DNA of 64,000 nucleotides from Bursaphelenchus xylophilus (GCA_904066235.2 CAJFCV020000002.1:3038001-3102000), one strand, 5' to 3'; numbered from the stretch's first letter, positions 43,425-54,566 are shown. Translations and numbers: made by a program. Notes: a model not told the origin generated them from the letters alone.

Positions 43425-45002
43425 TCCAACCTGAAAACACCTTAGAGAAAGGAAGACAGACGCTTTAATTCGATAATTTGTACACTAGGGCGGTGAAGAC
43501 TACAGAATAGAGAAAAAATCGAGTTTAATTACTGCAAATCAGATTATACGATGATGGCTGTGTTTACTGAAGGCAGTGATTAGTCCTAGGAGACATATTT
43601 TTTTGCCCTATTCGACCGTTGCGTAAGTGTTTTTGTAAGAAAAGTGACATTTTATACGATGAAAACTTAAGCGTTTTGTAATGGCTAAGTTATCGCTGAA
43701 ACTAGAGACTTTTTTCCGAGAAACACGTTTAGGCTGCTCGCTGAACTCTGTTTGGTCATCAGTTTACAGTTCGGACCTAGTCAGAAACTTTAGAGATCAC
43801 AAAATCTTCGAGTGTAATATCGGTAAAGGAAGTTTGTAAGATTGAAGAATCTCAGTAATTTATCTTGTGAAACGTTAGATTATTCCTTTTTATGGAATAA
43901 AAATAGCATGTTCTGTAATTTTACGGCCCTTTTCAACGGTTTCAGACGAATTTACCTTACTTTAGTCACTCTCTGCTGTTTAAATGCGATTTTTGATGCA
44001 AAAAGGCTGTTAATGCTGGTTTTTAATACCGCAATAGTAAAACCGGGGCACTATCTTTCCTTTTCGACAAGAAATTCCCGCCTTTTTCGTCCAGAAACCC
44101 CAAATTTGACCTTACTTTACCTCTCTAGACACCTTTCATCGTATAAAATGTCTTTTCTTCGAGAAGCCTCATTTTTTCCTATTTCTAACGTTTCCGTTCT
44201 CCTTCTCCATCGAATTACATCTACACCTTCTTGTTTTTTTACAATTTCTCCACAACTGACACTTCCTTTTTTTATCAGGCCATCTGATTTTCTATTTTTT
44301 TTTATCAAAAAACATGTTTAGATTTATGTTTGTCGGTTCTTTTTGTGCTCTGAGGAGTCGTGTTTCACTCCGCTCAAGTTGATTTGACCTTCTGGTCTTG
44401 GGATGAGCTCAATTTTTTGAGAAAAACACCTTGTGTTTCGATTTTATGAGTAATTTGTGGGTGCTTTCGGAAAAAAAGGAATATTGTTTTAGGTTAGTAG
44501 AGGTTATTTAGGTTGATTATTAGTGCAATAGGTGCTCGAAGGGGGTTTTGACGAGCTAATGAGGATATGAGATCAATATTTAGCCAAGAATTTACGTAAA
44601 TTAGCGGTTTTGTTGTTGTACTAGGCTTGCTGGCGGAAGGTGAATATAAATTGAGGTAGTATGGCGAAAACAATATTTTGGGCTGTAGAAATGCTTGTAT
44701 ATCGTATTTTTGACCTTTTAAACAGTGATTTTGATTTCTGAATTTAGTTTGAACTGGCTTTCTAGCCCGTTTTAGACCTTTATCTCAAGGTTAACATAAT
44801 TTTTCTCCCGGAAGGCCTTATTGGATGACCAGGTCTTAAAAGTTAGATAAGGCGGTTTTGTTTGGTTGTCGTGAATTCCCGCCGCCGGAACCCCCTAGAA
44901 CTCGCTGTTTTATCAAAATTCGTCCTTGACGTAGATCTAAAACAAGGTGCGTCGCGTTTGATTCCGATTCCCCCAAATTCTCTTATTCTCCCCATTCCGA
45001 CC
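43425..45002. other. Divergent spacer between UGT copy 2 and the CDGSH gene
   Basis: About 1.6 kb without MITEs, unlike its neighbours. Long pyrimidine-rich frames (43842-44321) are not convincing genes. It must hold the promoters of both flanking genes. Confidence 0.5.
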
Positions 45003-45090
45003 CACGTGCCCTCTCCCTGGCTGCTGCTGATATCCGAAATCAACCAATAAAGGTTGTTTTCGTCCAAATCTATTTATTCTTTACCACGTG
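45003..45090 (+). promoter_or_regulatory. Two CACGTG E-boxes upstream of the CDGSH gene
   Basis: CACGTG at 45003-45008 and 45085-45090, 51-138 bases before the start codon, in a GC-richer stretch. bHLH factors bind this palindrome; use here is inferred. Confidence 0.45.
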
Positions 45091-45140
45091 ATCAAGGAGA
45101 ACTCGATCAATTAATCAAACGCGCGGTTAAAACCCGAACC

Positions 45141-46550
45141 ATGGCTAGTTATAACATAACATTGATCATGGGTTTGTGCGGGTTTCTGTTGTTGAATGCG
45201 CGGGTCGCTTGGGCCAAAGTTGAGGAGGAGGTGGAGGAATTGGTCGGAGAATCTCTAACCTCAAGTCATTTTCAGTCCGGTTCCGGTGAGATGGTCTGTC
45301 CACACTCTCAAGGTAAGCTTTTTCTTTGTTATTGCTTTTTTGGTCTTTAGGGGACGGAAAATGTGTCTGAGATGGCAAAATTGAAGAAACTCGATATTGT
45401 ACTAGGCTGAAGCTATTTTCAAATTAACAATTATCAGTTCTAATTATGCTAGGATAATTTGTTGAGCTTCTACATTTATTCGTTTTCATGATTTTGTCCA
45501 AATTGCTCTGATTTTATGCAAAACAATTGATCTTGTGTAAATTCCTCGGTGAGCGGTCGGTTTATGGACGCTGGCTTCTTTTTCAGTGCAGTAGAACATT
45601 CAGAGATTCTTAGACATACCCATAGCACTGTTCATAAAGATATTCCTGGTAAATTCTCTTTTTTGTTCAAAATTATATTGGACTATGTCAGATTTGGATT
45701 GTCGAAAAGAAATGATAGTAAAATGTGTTGAGTTCAGGGGTTTTTAGATTCCTGAGTTAGATGTAGAATTTTTGCTTGTTTTTAGAGCGGGAAATGGCGA
45801 CTATTTCTTGCGTTTTTGCCGAGTTTCATTTAAATCTTAGCAGTACATGGATAACATAATTTTTCGTGCGGAAAACCAAAATTCTCAACATTCTCGACAT
45901 TTTTATTCTTCCATTTTTATCGCTGAGTGAGGTGGTCAGCTACCGAGATGGACGAGATGCACAGAACGTTCATTTATCAAGTTGCAAAAGAGACTGATGT
46001 TGCTCGACATTCTTCATCTAGTATAATATCGAGTTTTTTTGTTTTTGAATACTGGGAACACCACTGGGTTCTTTACGAAACTTTTTCATTGAATGTTGAG
46101 CTGTTTTGAGCATGAAGTTTGATTAATTTTTCATTCTTGCAGCTTCGTCTAACTGCCATGCGAAACTCGTAGCAATTGGCGCAGGTCTTTTGGCTGGTGG
46201 CGCTGTCGTCGGCTACTTTGTTGGTACGTATCTAACGGCGAGGAAAGCCCGCTGTAACGGGAAAATCAAGCTCGACACGGACAAGGTTGTGGATTCCACG
46301 GATATTGAAGACATTGGAGAGAAGAAGGCCTTCTGTAGATGTTGGAAAAGCGAGAAAGTAAGTAAAATATCGCTTGGGCTGTAGTAGAACATGTCTAGTT
46401 TATTTGCGTCAAATTTGGTGAGGATTGATTGAGATTAACACAACTTTTTTTCAGTTCCCGTATTGCGATGGCTCCCATAACAAGCACAACAAAGACACTG
46501 GTGATAACGTTGGTCCGCTGATTGTCTCCGGCAAGAAAGAAGCTTCTTAG
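45141..46550 (+). CDS. cisd-1: CDGSH iron-sulfur domain protein (CISD1/2-like, 160 aa)
   Basis: Three exons in phase: 45141-45312, 46143-46357 and 46455-46550 (TAG). The 2Fe-2S site is complete: Cys122, Cys124, Cys133 and His137 in FCRCWKSEK and [20 protein letters not shown], with the family spacing C-x-C-x8-C-x3-H. A membrane anchor precedes it ([19 protein letters not shown]). Family members sit in the outer mitochondrial or ER membrane with the cluster facing the cytosol, and act in iron and redox balance. Odd point: exon 1 adds a second hydrophobic, signal-like start ([20 protein letters not shown]) and an acidic linker, making the protein longer than the 105-135 residues usual for CISD1/2. 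An in-frame Met at 45054 would lengthen it further. Exon 1 could be replaced by an alternative first exon. Confidence 0.92.
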
Positions 46551-46615
46551 ACTCAACATAGGAACATAGATTGTCATTGCACCCATTCTAAACGGTTATC
46601 TTACTTTTCTTGTAA

Positions 46616-46621
46616 AATAAA
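46616..46621 (+). terminator. Polyadenylation signal AATAAA
   Basis: 66 bases after the CDGSH stop codon. Confidence 0.6.
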
Positions 46622-46962
46622 TAGAGATTTCAGTTTGAAGCCATGTGTAATATAATTTTTGGTTGAAAGTCCATTTTTATTGTTTGTATGGGAGGGAAAG
46701 TCATAGATTGAGGTAAAATACGGTGGTTAGAAGAGTTTTTGAGCTTCTGTAATGATGAATTAGTGTTAAGGTTGTCATGGTTAATATAAATTTTTTGAGG
46801 AATCCGTTGTTTTTTGTTCGAAAAATGAAGTGGTATATAGTATATTGCCCAATGCAGTGTCCGTAATGAATTGTGGCTAGTTTTACTTAACTAAATGACG
46901 CATTTGGATCAAATTTCTCATGGATAATATAACTTTAGCAATGTCATAAAAACCCGCCCTAA

Positions 46963-48858
46963 TTATTGTCTCTTTCGATTCAAAAACGCAGTAGTTCCTT
47001 GCTTGCACTCTGGTTCGATCCATTGGTCCACTTCGATCCTGCATTCTTCTTCGTTTACCTTCTTCAACTCTTCCCGGTCCCAACCTCTGATCATGTTTTT
47101 GTTTTTCATCATGGTCTGAGGCGGCAAATTCGCGTATTCCTGAACGATCTTCTCGGCCTGAGATTGGAAATTGGCTTCCGGCAAAACTTGAGAAACCAAA
47201 TGGCAATTGTAGGCTTCGGCCGCGCTGAATTTTCGGCCGAAAACCAAAAATTCGGACGCCTAGAAGAGGATTTTTTAAATTTTTGACAGATCTTAAATTA
47301 GTTTAACAAGGAATTTGCTTACAATTGCGTATCCCATAGTCTTGGCAAACAGACGAGAAGAGCATCCTTCGGGAGTGTAGCCAAGACGGACAAATGGGGT
47401 CAGAAAATAAGCCTAAAAAAGGGACAATTAGAGAGAAATTGGGATAAAAAAGTTGAGAGATTTTGATGAAACTTGGAGCAAGTTTAGACTCCGTACAATG
47501 AAATCCCTCTTTAGCGAACAAAAATTTTGAGATTCCAATTTACTATACGTACTTACCGATTCCGACGTGATCACTGAGTCGCAAAACGGCAAAGTGGTGA
47601 CGCCAATCCCAATGCAAGGGCCGTTGATCAACGCGATGATCGGCTTTTTGTGGTCGATGAACTCGCTGATCAGTCCGGAAACCGGGCCATACATGACTTT
47701 CTTGGCCAGCTCGGTGCGTTGCTCGTCTGTTTCGAGACCTAAAAACAATGTTTTCTTGACGTTTTCGACTTTTCTGCCCGTATTTGGACTTAAAAAGCCG
47801 TATATTTTCCATAGATTTATCAAAATCTGTCAAGTTCTTCGTCTTGGCCGCACTTCTCCGAAGGATGCTTTTCCCATCATTGGGAAACGCAAATGTAAGC
47901 AAGTTCCTGGTTAAATTAAGATTTGTCAAAAACTAGAAAATCCTATTCTTGGCGTCCGAATTTTTGGTTTTCGGCAGGACATTCAGCGCGACCGAAGCTT
48001 GCAAAAAAATAACCGTTTGATCTCTCAAGTTTTGCCGGAAGCCAATTAACAAGCTGAAGCCGAGGATTGTTCAGGGATACGCGAATTTCCCGCCTCAAAC
48101 CGTAATGAAAAGCAAAAAGATGATCAGAGGTTGGGACCGAAAAGAGCTGACGAAGTAAGACTCTGGATCGACCTAGAGTGGAAGCAAGGAACTGTATTTT
48201 TGAATCGAAAGAAGCAATAATTTTTTGAAATTGCCAAAGGATTATATTACCGAAAAAATTTTTCATTATATATGAAAAATTTGATTGAAATGCATATTTT
48301 AGTCTAGTAAAACTAGTCACAGTTCATTACGGGCACCGTATTTGACAACGTACACCTACCATGTGATTTTTCGGACAAAAACAGCTTATTTCTCATCAAA
48401 AATTATATTAACCATTACAACCTGATACTAGTTGATCCGAAAACCAATGTCTCTTTCTATGCTAAATTTACTCAAGCCTTATCGAAACCTGCGCATAAAA
48501 AATTTTAAATTCTCACCTCGGAATCCGTTGAGGTCCGAGCCGGCGGTATAGAATTTCCCACGCCCGGAAATGACAGTAATCACTGTGTTCGGGTCCTCAT
48601 TAGCCGCTTTCAACCCTTGATGCCATTGTTCGAAGGTCTTCAAATCTATTCGATTATTTTTGACGTCATCAAACCAGAGGCGATAGATCTTGCCCTCAGG
48701 GCCGTGTTTCATAGCCCTGGTGGAAAGGGTAATATGGAGGCTGGAAGTGATCAAAAATGTGGTTTAAAGTCATACAAAGTTATAAATAGTGTTAGAAAAT
48801 ACCCAAGTTACCTTTGTTTCGCCAAATTAGACATTGCTTTAGCTCCAAGACGCAACAT
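46963..48858 (-). CDS. ECI2-like delta3-delta2-enoyl-CoA isomerase (271 aa)
   Basis: Five exons in phase: 48858-48812, 48716-48517, 47738-47557, 47412-47323 and 47259-46963 (TAA). It is a crotonase-fold protein: VITVISGRGKFYTAGSDLNG forms the CoA and oxyanion-hole region, KPIIALINGPCIGIGVTTLP the second oxyanion loop, and FVRLGYTPEGCSS carries the likely catalytic Glu (158). The rest resembles human ECI2 closely (LVFGRKFSAAEAYNCHLVSQ, LPPQTMMKNKNMIRGWDREE, and an EEC near the end). ECI2 shifts cis or trans-3 double bonds so unsaturated fatty acids can enter beta-oxidation. The end (NRKRQ) lacks an SKL-type peroxisome signal, and the start MLRLGAKAMSNLAKQR is basic and could be mitochondrial. 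No acyl-CoA-binding domain is present. Intron 2 holds an inverted pseudo-copy of the last exon. Confidence 0.93.
47940..48225 (+). pseudogene. Inverted, broken copy of the ECI2-like last exon
   Basis: On the + strand the text reads ASEFLVFGRTFSATEA, then VQGYANFPPQTVMKSKKMIR and GWDRKELTK with stops and frameshifts, matching the last exon of the host gene. Similarity continues past the stop: 48300-48335 (AAACTAGTCACAGTTCATTA) is the inverted match of 46855-46895. So the copy includes the 3' flank. Confidence 0.85.
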
Positions 48859-49234
48859 TTTGCCCGAAAATCGACCAAATTTTATATTTTTTTGGTTTCA
48901 AACGCCGAATAATCACATTTTTGGGGCTTGAAAAGGACGCCATTAGCATAAAATCTGTGGAAATTACAGGACATTGCATTTATTTTGTAGAAAATTTAAT
49001 TTTTTCTTGTAAAGGTGTTTAAAAAATCCCGTATGTCTTGCTCAAAAAATATCTAAAATAGGTTATTTTTGCCTAAAAATGCGCAAAGAAGTCCACTAAC
49101 CCCTTTAGTAATCGAGTTTATTAACATAAATTTACAAATATATTGCATTATCATCCTCAATTCGACAAAAAATAACAGTAAAGCGTGTTGAAAACCGTTG
49201 AAACAAGATGTATCTACCGAACAAACTCCAAAAA
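48859..49234. other. Spacer between the ECI2-like and ZP genes
   Basis: Upstream region of the ECI2-like gene and 3' flank of the ZP gene; no gene or repeat recognised. Confidence 0.5.
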
Positions 49235-50854
49235 TCACTTAGCTCGGTTAAATCGGCCGATTGAACGTCGTTTTCGGACCCATTCGGCCGCTTGAACGGC
49301 ACATTGCGGTCGTCGGCAGATGCCATTTAGCTTCAAGAGGAGTTTGATGCTGCATCGGAAACTGATGGCTGGCTGAAAAGGGGAGATAAATTGGGATTTT
49401 TTTGAGCATTTCCCCTTATAGGGACGGTCCTGATCCAATGGCGAAAAACGGATCATTTTGCATCCGGGAAGTGTCAAAAATGTAGTGAAGTGCCTCCTTT
49501 TCAAGCGAACAAAAACTCTGGTTTCAAAAGTGCGTCCTCTCTTTTTATGTGAGGGCGAGCAGAGTTTTTATAGGGAGGTATTCTCAGTGTTTTTGATACT
49601 TTCCGGATGCAAAATGGTACGTTTTTTGCCACAGGATCAGATCCGTCACTATATTTGGCACATTTGCAGTGAGGGACCTAATCCAGTGGCAAAAACAGTG
49701 TCATTTTGCATCCGGGAAGTATCAAAAATGTGGCAAAATCCCTCTCCAAGTGAAAACGCTTCGTTTTGAAGTGCACGCCCTTTTTCCTCACAAAAAGAGA
49801 GGACGCGCTTTTTGTGAGTTTTTTCACTTGTAGAGGGAGGTGTTTTGCCACATTTTTGATGCTTCCTGGATGCAAAATGGTACGTTTTTTGCCACTGGAT
49901 CAGGTCCCCCACTGTAGAAAATCTGAGCGTCGCACTTGGGGTACTTTTTTAGTTTTGAGCAACCTACCTCATCCACATCGAGCGAAAAGGCTTGAACTTT
50001 GAGCCCTCCTTTCAAGTCGGCGTCATACCGAATATTGCTGATGACTTGCGGAAACAGCGTGCAGCCGAACTCGTCAATAATTTCGATGGGCTGCTGCTGT
50101 CGTTGCGAGGTCACCGTGCAACTGTGCACCATCATGCAGTAGATATCCACGCTTGTCCGCTCGCCGTAGTCACACTCCCATTTGTGATATAATGGGTCGC
50201 CAATGTTGATTTTTCTGCAAACAATGTGTTCTTCATGTAAGATAAGCTTGCTGCCTATACGTATTTTGCAAATGAATTTTTCACCGATTTTTTTTTTGGA
50301 AAAACTGATTTTTTTCGAAAAAATTGGGATTTTATTAGAAAAAGTTGTTTTATGCCCTCAGGGGATTAGAAATTCGTTGGCGTTTGGCATTAAAAAGAAG
50401 GATATATCATTTACATGCTATTGCCCTTCTTTTCTCGGTTTGAAATATGATTTTTTACCGATTTTTTGAATACTTTTTGAGGAATTTTTGGGAAAAACAT
50501 GGCAGAGACGTAAAAATTGGCAAACCAGAGTGCAAAATGGCTCTAAAAACCAGCAAATTTGATATACATTGGTCTTATCTATACACTATTACAAAAAATG
50601 GTATGTCAAGTGTTCGTGGTGGGACCTAAGTTTTACATTTTTTTTGGTTTCGCCGCGAAAACTTGAAACTAACAACAAAATTAAATTTCTAAATGAAAAA
50701 AGAACCCCTACCCTATCACCTGCTTGCCGTATCTGTCGTCATGCAGCACATTGTAGGTGCATTTCGGCTCGGGGAATCGACTGACCGGCAAGTCGATAAT
50801 ATTGCTGCTGTTGAACTGCGCCAACGCCAGTGTTGTGAGCATTGTCGGGATCAT
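49235..50854 (-). CDS. Short ZP-domain (cuticlin-type) protein, ZP-C half only
   Basis: Exons 50854-50712, 50214-49968 and 49372-49235 (TGA) join in phase to 175 residues. The first starts MIPTMLTTLALAQF, weakly signal-like. PEPKCTYNVLHDDRYGKQVI follows, then NIGDPLYHKWECDYG, the hallmark of cuticlin ZP domains. VDIYCMMVHSCTV and IEIIDEFGCTLF follow, then ISFRCSIKLLLKLNGICRRP and QC. Cysteine placement fits a ZP-C module. After it comes RKRRSIGRF, a possible furin-type site, and the protein ends at once, without the usual transmembrane tail. ZP proteins polymerise in the cuticle. A normal ZP-N half is missing; the exon could extend upstream to an acceptor at 50871, so an N-terminal part may lie in a distant exon I did not find. 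Introns contain two Q palindromes. Confidence 0.82.
49420..49657. repeat. Family Q palindrome
   Basis: In the last intron of the ZP gene. Ends GGACGGTCCTGATCCAATGG and CACAGGATCAGATCCGTC. Confidence 0.85.
49671..49946. repeat. Family Q palindrome followed by a family K right end
   Basis: A second Q copy (49671-49918) in tandem with the first. It runs straight into GAAAATCTGAGCGTCGCACTTGGGGTAC, the K terminus. Confidence 0.85.
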
Positions 50855-50870
50855 GATTAGCGGTCGTGTC

Positions 50871-51177
50871 CTGAAAATTCATAGATAAAACGAGTGTTTT
50901 GAGGGCCCATTTTCCTTATGATGATGGGATTTTTTCAAAATTTTTGTCTTACCGCTTGGACAGGCATTTTTGCATATTTTTACTGGTCTATCTGCGTTTG
51001 ACTCTAATTTTCCAATTTTTGAGTAGCTCTGGAAGAGAAAAAATGGAATGAGGGTGACGAGGGCTCTGCGGAAAGAGATAATAACTCGATAGAATAGTAA
51101 AATTTTAGCGTATGGACCAGTAAAATGATAGGTTAAAGGTGTCAAAAAGACAAGTTATAGGTTGTGTAAGGGGAAAT
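50871..51177. other. No gene seen
   Basis: Upstream of the ZP gene; a missing ZP-N exon was looked for on the minus strand and not found. Confidence 0.4.
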
Positions 51178-51222
51178 GTCAGTCTGCGACAGAGTGCTCA
51201 TTATTTTCCCGACAGACTGATA
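51178..51222. mobile_element. Family M-a MITE with internal deletion (45 bp)
   Basis: TCAGTCTG is joined directly to CGACAGAGTGCTCATTATT and the right TIR. Confidence 0.85.
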
Positions 51223-51491
51223 TCTAAATCGCTCGAAAAATAAAAATAATTTTTCTCAGGAGTTGCTCATGGAAGGTAATATTACATTATACTAGGCGAG
51301 CCAAAAAGTCTTGACATGTTGGCACGGTGCACTAAGAGGCAAAAAACTTGTCGCGCCGCAATGAGTAAACTTCAGCTTGCACGTCGACCACGCAAATTCT
51401 AAAATAAATTTTCTGAAAAAGACAATCAAGGCTTATGTCGCGAAAACTACACAGTGCGTTTTTTTTCATTCGAACCACGACGACTGTTTGT

Positions 51492-51659
51492 TATCAGTAT
51501 GTCGGGAAAATAATGTGGATTTATTTTTTATCGAAGCAAAATGTTTCACGTCGTCGAAAAAAGAGCTCAATCGCGTATCAAATTTCCAGCTGTGGCTTGC
51601 CGTTGATGGGCGATTCCAAGGCGCAACGAATCCACATTATCTTCCCGACAGACTGATAT
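51492..51659. mobile_element. Family M-b MITE, complete
   Basis: 168 bp, the longest M-b copy; left TIR has GTATG for GTCTG. Confidence 0.9.
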
Positions 51660-52208
51660 TAATTTTTTTGTCGCGCAAAGCCACTTAGCGACGCCTATCG
51701 CATCGAGCGAAAACATGTCATACTTTTTGGCACGACTAATGAAAAAAGAAATACGTACAAAGTAATGCAGTTACGGTTAAATCTACTCCGGAAAATCGAA
51801 AATGACTTCGCCAACGGGCAGCTCATTGCAATGAGAATCGAAAATTGCAATTGAAACGCCATTCCCAGGCAGCGACATTGTCACTTTTGTGGATGTAGAT
51901 CAAAGAATCGGCACCCAGCCCTTGCCCATTCATTCCCATGGAGTTTGAAACAAAAAGGAAACCAGTGCGTAAAATTTTCTCCAATGAGTTTTTTCACAAA
52001 TGTATTAAAGCGACCCACTTTTTGAGGCGCCGGATTCTCGGGGGCGGTTTAATCAGACGGGATTTTGGCGATGGGAAACGAGGGCCCGGAAGGACGTTGA
52101 ATTGTTTGATTTACACGATTGAAACGCGAGATCAACGGAATCGAATTTCGGAAAGGGGTTGCCGACCCGCGCTTTCAAGGCTTTGCAAGTGGTGGCTTTG
52201 CGCCGGCA
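51660..52208. other. No secure gene
   Basis: A minus-strand frame ending 51783 (MSLPGNGVSIAIFDSHC, PVGEVIFDFPE) looks somewhat coding but has no clear splice partner. Confidence 0.35.
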
Positions 52209-52420
52209 TATAGTGGGGGGCCTGATCCAGTGGCAAAAAACGTACCATTTTGCGTCCGGGAAGTTCGAAAATGTGGCAAAATGCCTCACTCTCCAAGTGA
52301 AAAAACCTCGATTCCAATTTTCACTTGGAGAGGGAAGCATTTTGCCACATTTTTTGATGCTTCCCGGATGCAAAATGATACGTTTTTTTGTCACTGGATC
52401 AGGTCCCCCACTGTAGCTGA
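52209..52420. repeat. Family Q palindrome, compact copy
   Basis: TAGTGGGGGGCCTGATCCAG to CTGGATCAGGTCCCCCACTG with a short centre (CCAAGTGAAAAAACC). Confidence 0.9.
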
Positions 52421-52535
52421 ATGATCGCTTTGGGCCCGGCATGGCTGAATGGTTGCATCTTACTAGGCGTACTTGGCTCTAGCGGCGTAGCCGACCAAAA
52501 GTTCCGGTCACCATGAAAAAAATTAATATACCTTG

Positions 52536-52823
52536 ATACCTCATTTAGAAAATTTAGGCATCGAAAGCTTCATACCTGTTACTGCCAGAGGGCAATGTTG
52601 GGGCAAAAAATAATTTTTTCTGCACGAAACTGGCAAAGATTTGGCCAGACATATTTTCCTCTTTGGCCGCTCTCCGCGTTGCGCATACTCTCTCATCCTT
52701 CGTTGAATATCTCGGCTGCTCCTGGAAAGCGCAAGCTAAGCCTTTGAGAAACTGATATGTGGCATATTCCACATGCGTGCGCAAAATTTGAAAAAAAATC
52801 TGAGCGGCACTTTTCCTGTTAAT
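52536..52823. repeat. Family K fragment
   Basis: Interior and a worn right end (AAATCTGAGCGGCACTTTTCCTGT). Confidence 0.65.
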
Positions 52824-52859
52824 TTTGCGTTAAAAATCCGAAAAATTAGGCCCTATACC

Positions 52860-53078
52860 ACTGTCCAAAAATACGCGGACGGGGTCGGAAATTATTTGAT
52901 AGCTCTGCCCGTCCCCACGTCTTGTCCCAATCAGTCAAAAAATCCCTTCAAGGTACATCGCAAAACCTCCAAATTCCCGTCAAAGCGGCATTCTCACCCA
53001 GTTACGAATCCACCTTTTGTGAAGAAGCGTAAAGAGTGGGAAGAGCCAGTGCTTCACCTTGAATTAAGGTCGTCATAA
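52860..53078 (+). CDS. Possible basic coding remnant, unrecognised
   Basis: An open frame gives TTVQKYADGVGNYLIALPVP, NPFKVHRKTSKFPSKRHSHP and VKKRKEWEEPVLHLELRSS, then stop. Base use is coding-like but no start, splice partner or family is evident. Confidence 0.2.
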   Translation, partial: TVQKYADGVGNYLIALPVPTSCPNQSKNPFKVHRKTSKFPSKRHSHPVTNPPFVKKRKEWEEPVLHLELRSS

Positions 53079-54099
53079 CAAGCCTTACTACTGCATAAAC
53101 CGCGCGAATTCCAAAGAGAGCGACGACGTTTCGAAAAATTCAAGGCTTCTGCTGAATTTTTTATGCGAAAAGCCGGTAATCGGTTATGTCAGCAATTACT
53201 GGGAGGAGTGTGACTAAAATGGAAAGTCGAAATCTCTGTAATTGCGATGAAAGGGATATCCTGAATGAAGAGGTATTTTGTGAAGGACTGTAATGACCTC
53301 AAATGGTCAACAAGAAGTGTCTGGAGACGATGGAAAAATGAGACAGGAATTTGCATCAGAGAAAGATGTTTTCCAAGCGAGCTACCTGCACTGGTCCGCC
53401 CGCAAAGTCGGTGGACACATTCTTGGCAAATTGCACAGTGCAAGGTGAACTTTTGTTTCCGCACAGTGCATGTCGTCGAAATCACTTCAGCGACTTCCAG
53501 GCTAGTATCTGGAGGGCTTTCCTCACAAGATACACCTCCATCATTTTCTCGTTACATATTCTTAACACAAGACTACAAACTTTGTCTATTCCAGCTTCCC
53601 TCTCCTTGCACCCTTGCACTCACCGTTCCCTTTTCCCCTTTTGACTTACCGTACTCCCTGTTTACTGCGCTTCGCGTGAAACTTGTGACTCTGCCAAGCC
53701 GCCGTCTTCGCGCGCTTTAAATAGGCCCAGCTGTTATCTTGAACAGACGCCAACCTTTTTTCCGACTTAATTCGAAAATTGCGACTATTTTTACAGCCAC
53801 GTTCGAGAGTCGGCGATTTCCGCCGTAGCATGCGATGTTTGGAGCACTCGGCGAGCGTAAACAACCTTATTTTTAGCCAGTTGAGGAGTGAAGAATTAGA
53901 GGCTACGGTAAAACATCACCTGATGACAATTCTGCAGCGCACCTCAAGGCTGATCTCTTGATTTGAAGCCAAGCACAAACTGAGAAAACAGAAATTTTTT
54001 AAGTTAGTGTTAGGAGGTTGTTAACCAACAACCGCAAGGAAAGTTTGGAGGGAATCTCGGCATAACAAACCCTTGTAGAGCCCCGACATTTTCCAATTA
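53079..54099. other. No gene seen; GCACAGTGC repeat pieces
   Basis: Contains TTGGCAAATTGCACAGTGCAA and TCCGCACAGTGCATGTCG (53424-53472), and text like the 54567 element (GCAAAGTCGGTGGACAC). Confidence 0.5.
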
Positions 54100-54345
54100 T
54101 AATTACGATTTTCCCCTGTAATCTACGTAGTATGATCGAATTTTTGCATTGACAACTTCCAGGTACTGATAAGTACACGAATCTGCCGAACTTATCCATC
54201 GCTCTTAAAGTTATTGAAGTTTGTTTTCAAAAAAAAATGATTTCTGAACCTTCCGAAATGCCTGGTTAACCTTATGGTAACTATTCGCAACATCTAGCTG
54301 CCAAATCCATCTTTTAAATTTCCTGCTGTAAGCAAATGTTGGCTG
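54100..54345. repeat. Dispersed repeat, copy 2 of 3
   Basis: Shares GGTTAACCTTATGGTAACTATTC and CTGCCAAATCCATC with 55850-56130, and more weakly with 13640-13810. Confidence 0.75.
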
Positions 54346-54560
54346 TGAGGCGGAACGACCGAACTTCGAGCCCGAATTCCCACGCAAATCATCATTTATT
54401 ATTCAAATTTGATTGTACTTTCCTACGTGGTGTTACCCTATATAAGGGCCGCTTTTCACTCAATAAATCACTTGAACTCGAGCTTCTCGTCTTATCGCGT
54501 GGTTGTCCCCGGGCCTCTCGACATTGGCCCATGTCGAAACATGCCCGCAGGGTCTCCGTG
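54337..54560 (+). mobile_element. LTR-like block with TATA box and AATAAA
   Basis: Begins TGTTGGCTGTGAGGCGG. It has CCTATATAAGGGCCG at 54437-54451 and CAATAAATCA at 54461-54470, the spacing of promoter and polyadenylation signal in a retroelement LTR. A matching second LTR or an internal coding region is not in the window, so it would be a solo or partial LTR. Confidence 0.35.
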
Positions 54561-54566
54561 GTTCTT

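Noticed and set aside
43842..44321. 159-codon + strand frame
   Set aside because: Phe/Ser/Leu-rich translation of pyrimidine-rich DNA, without homology or splice context.
47452..47480. Family K end (GATTTTGATGAAACTTGGAGC) in the ECI2-like intron
   Set aside because: Only about 20 bases match and no GCGACGCTC is present; too little to call.
47567..47914. + strand frame opposite ECI2-like exon 3
   Set aside because: Shadow of the coding exon on the other strand.
51783..51878. Minus frame MSLPGNGVSIAIFDSHC...
   Set aside because: Short and rather coding-like, but no acceptor in phase or partner exon found; left out as unsupported.
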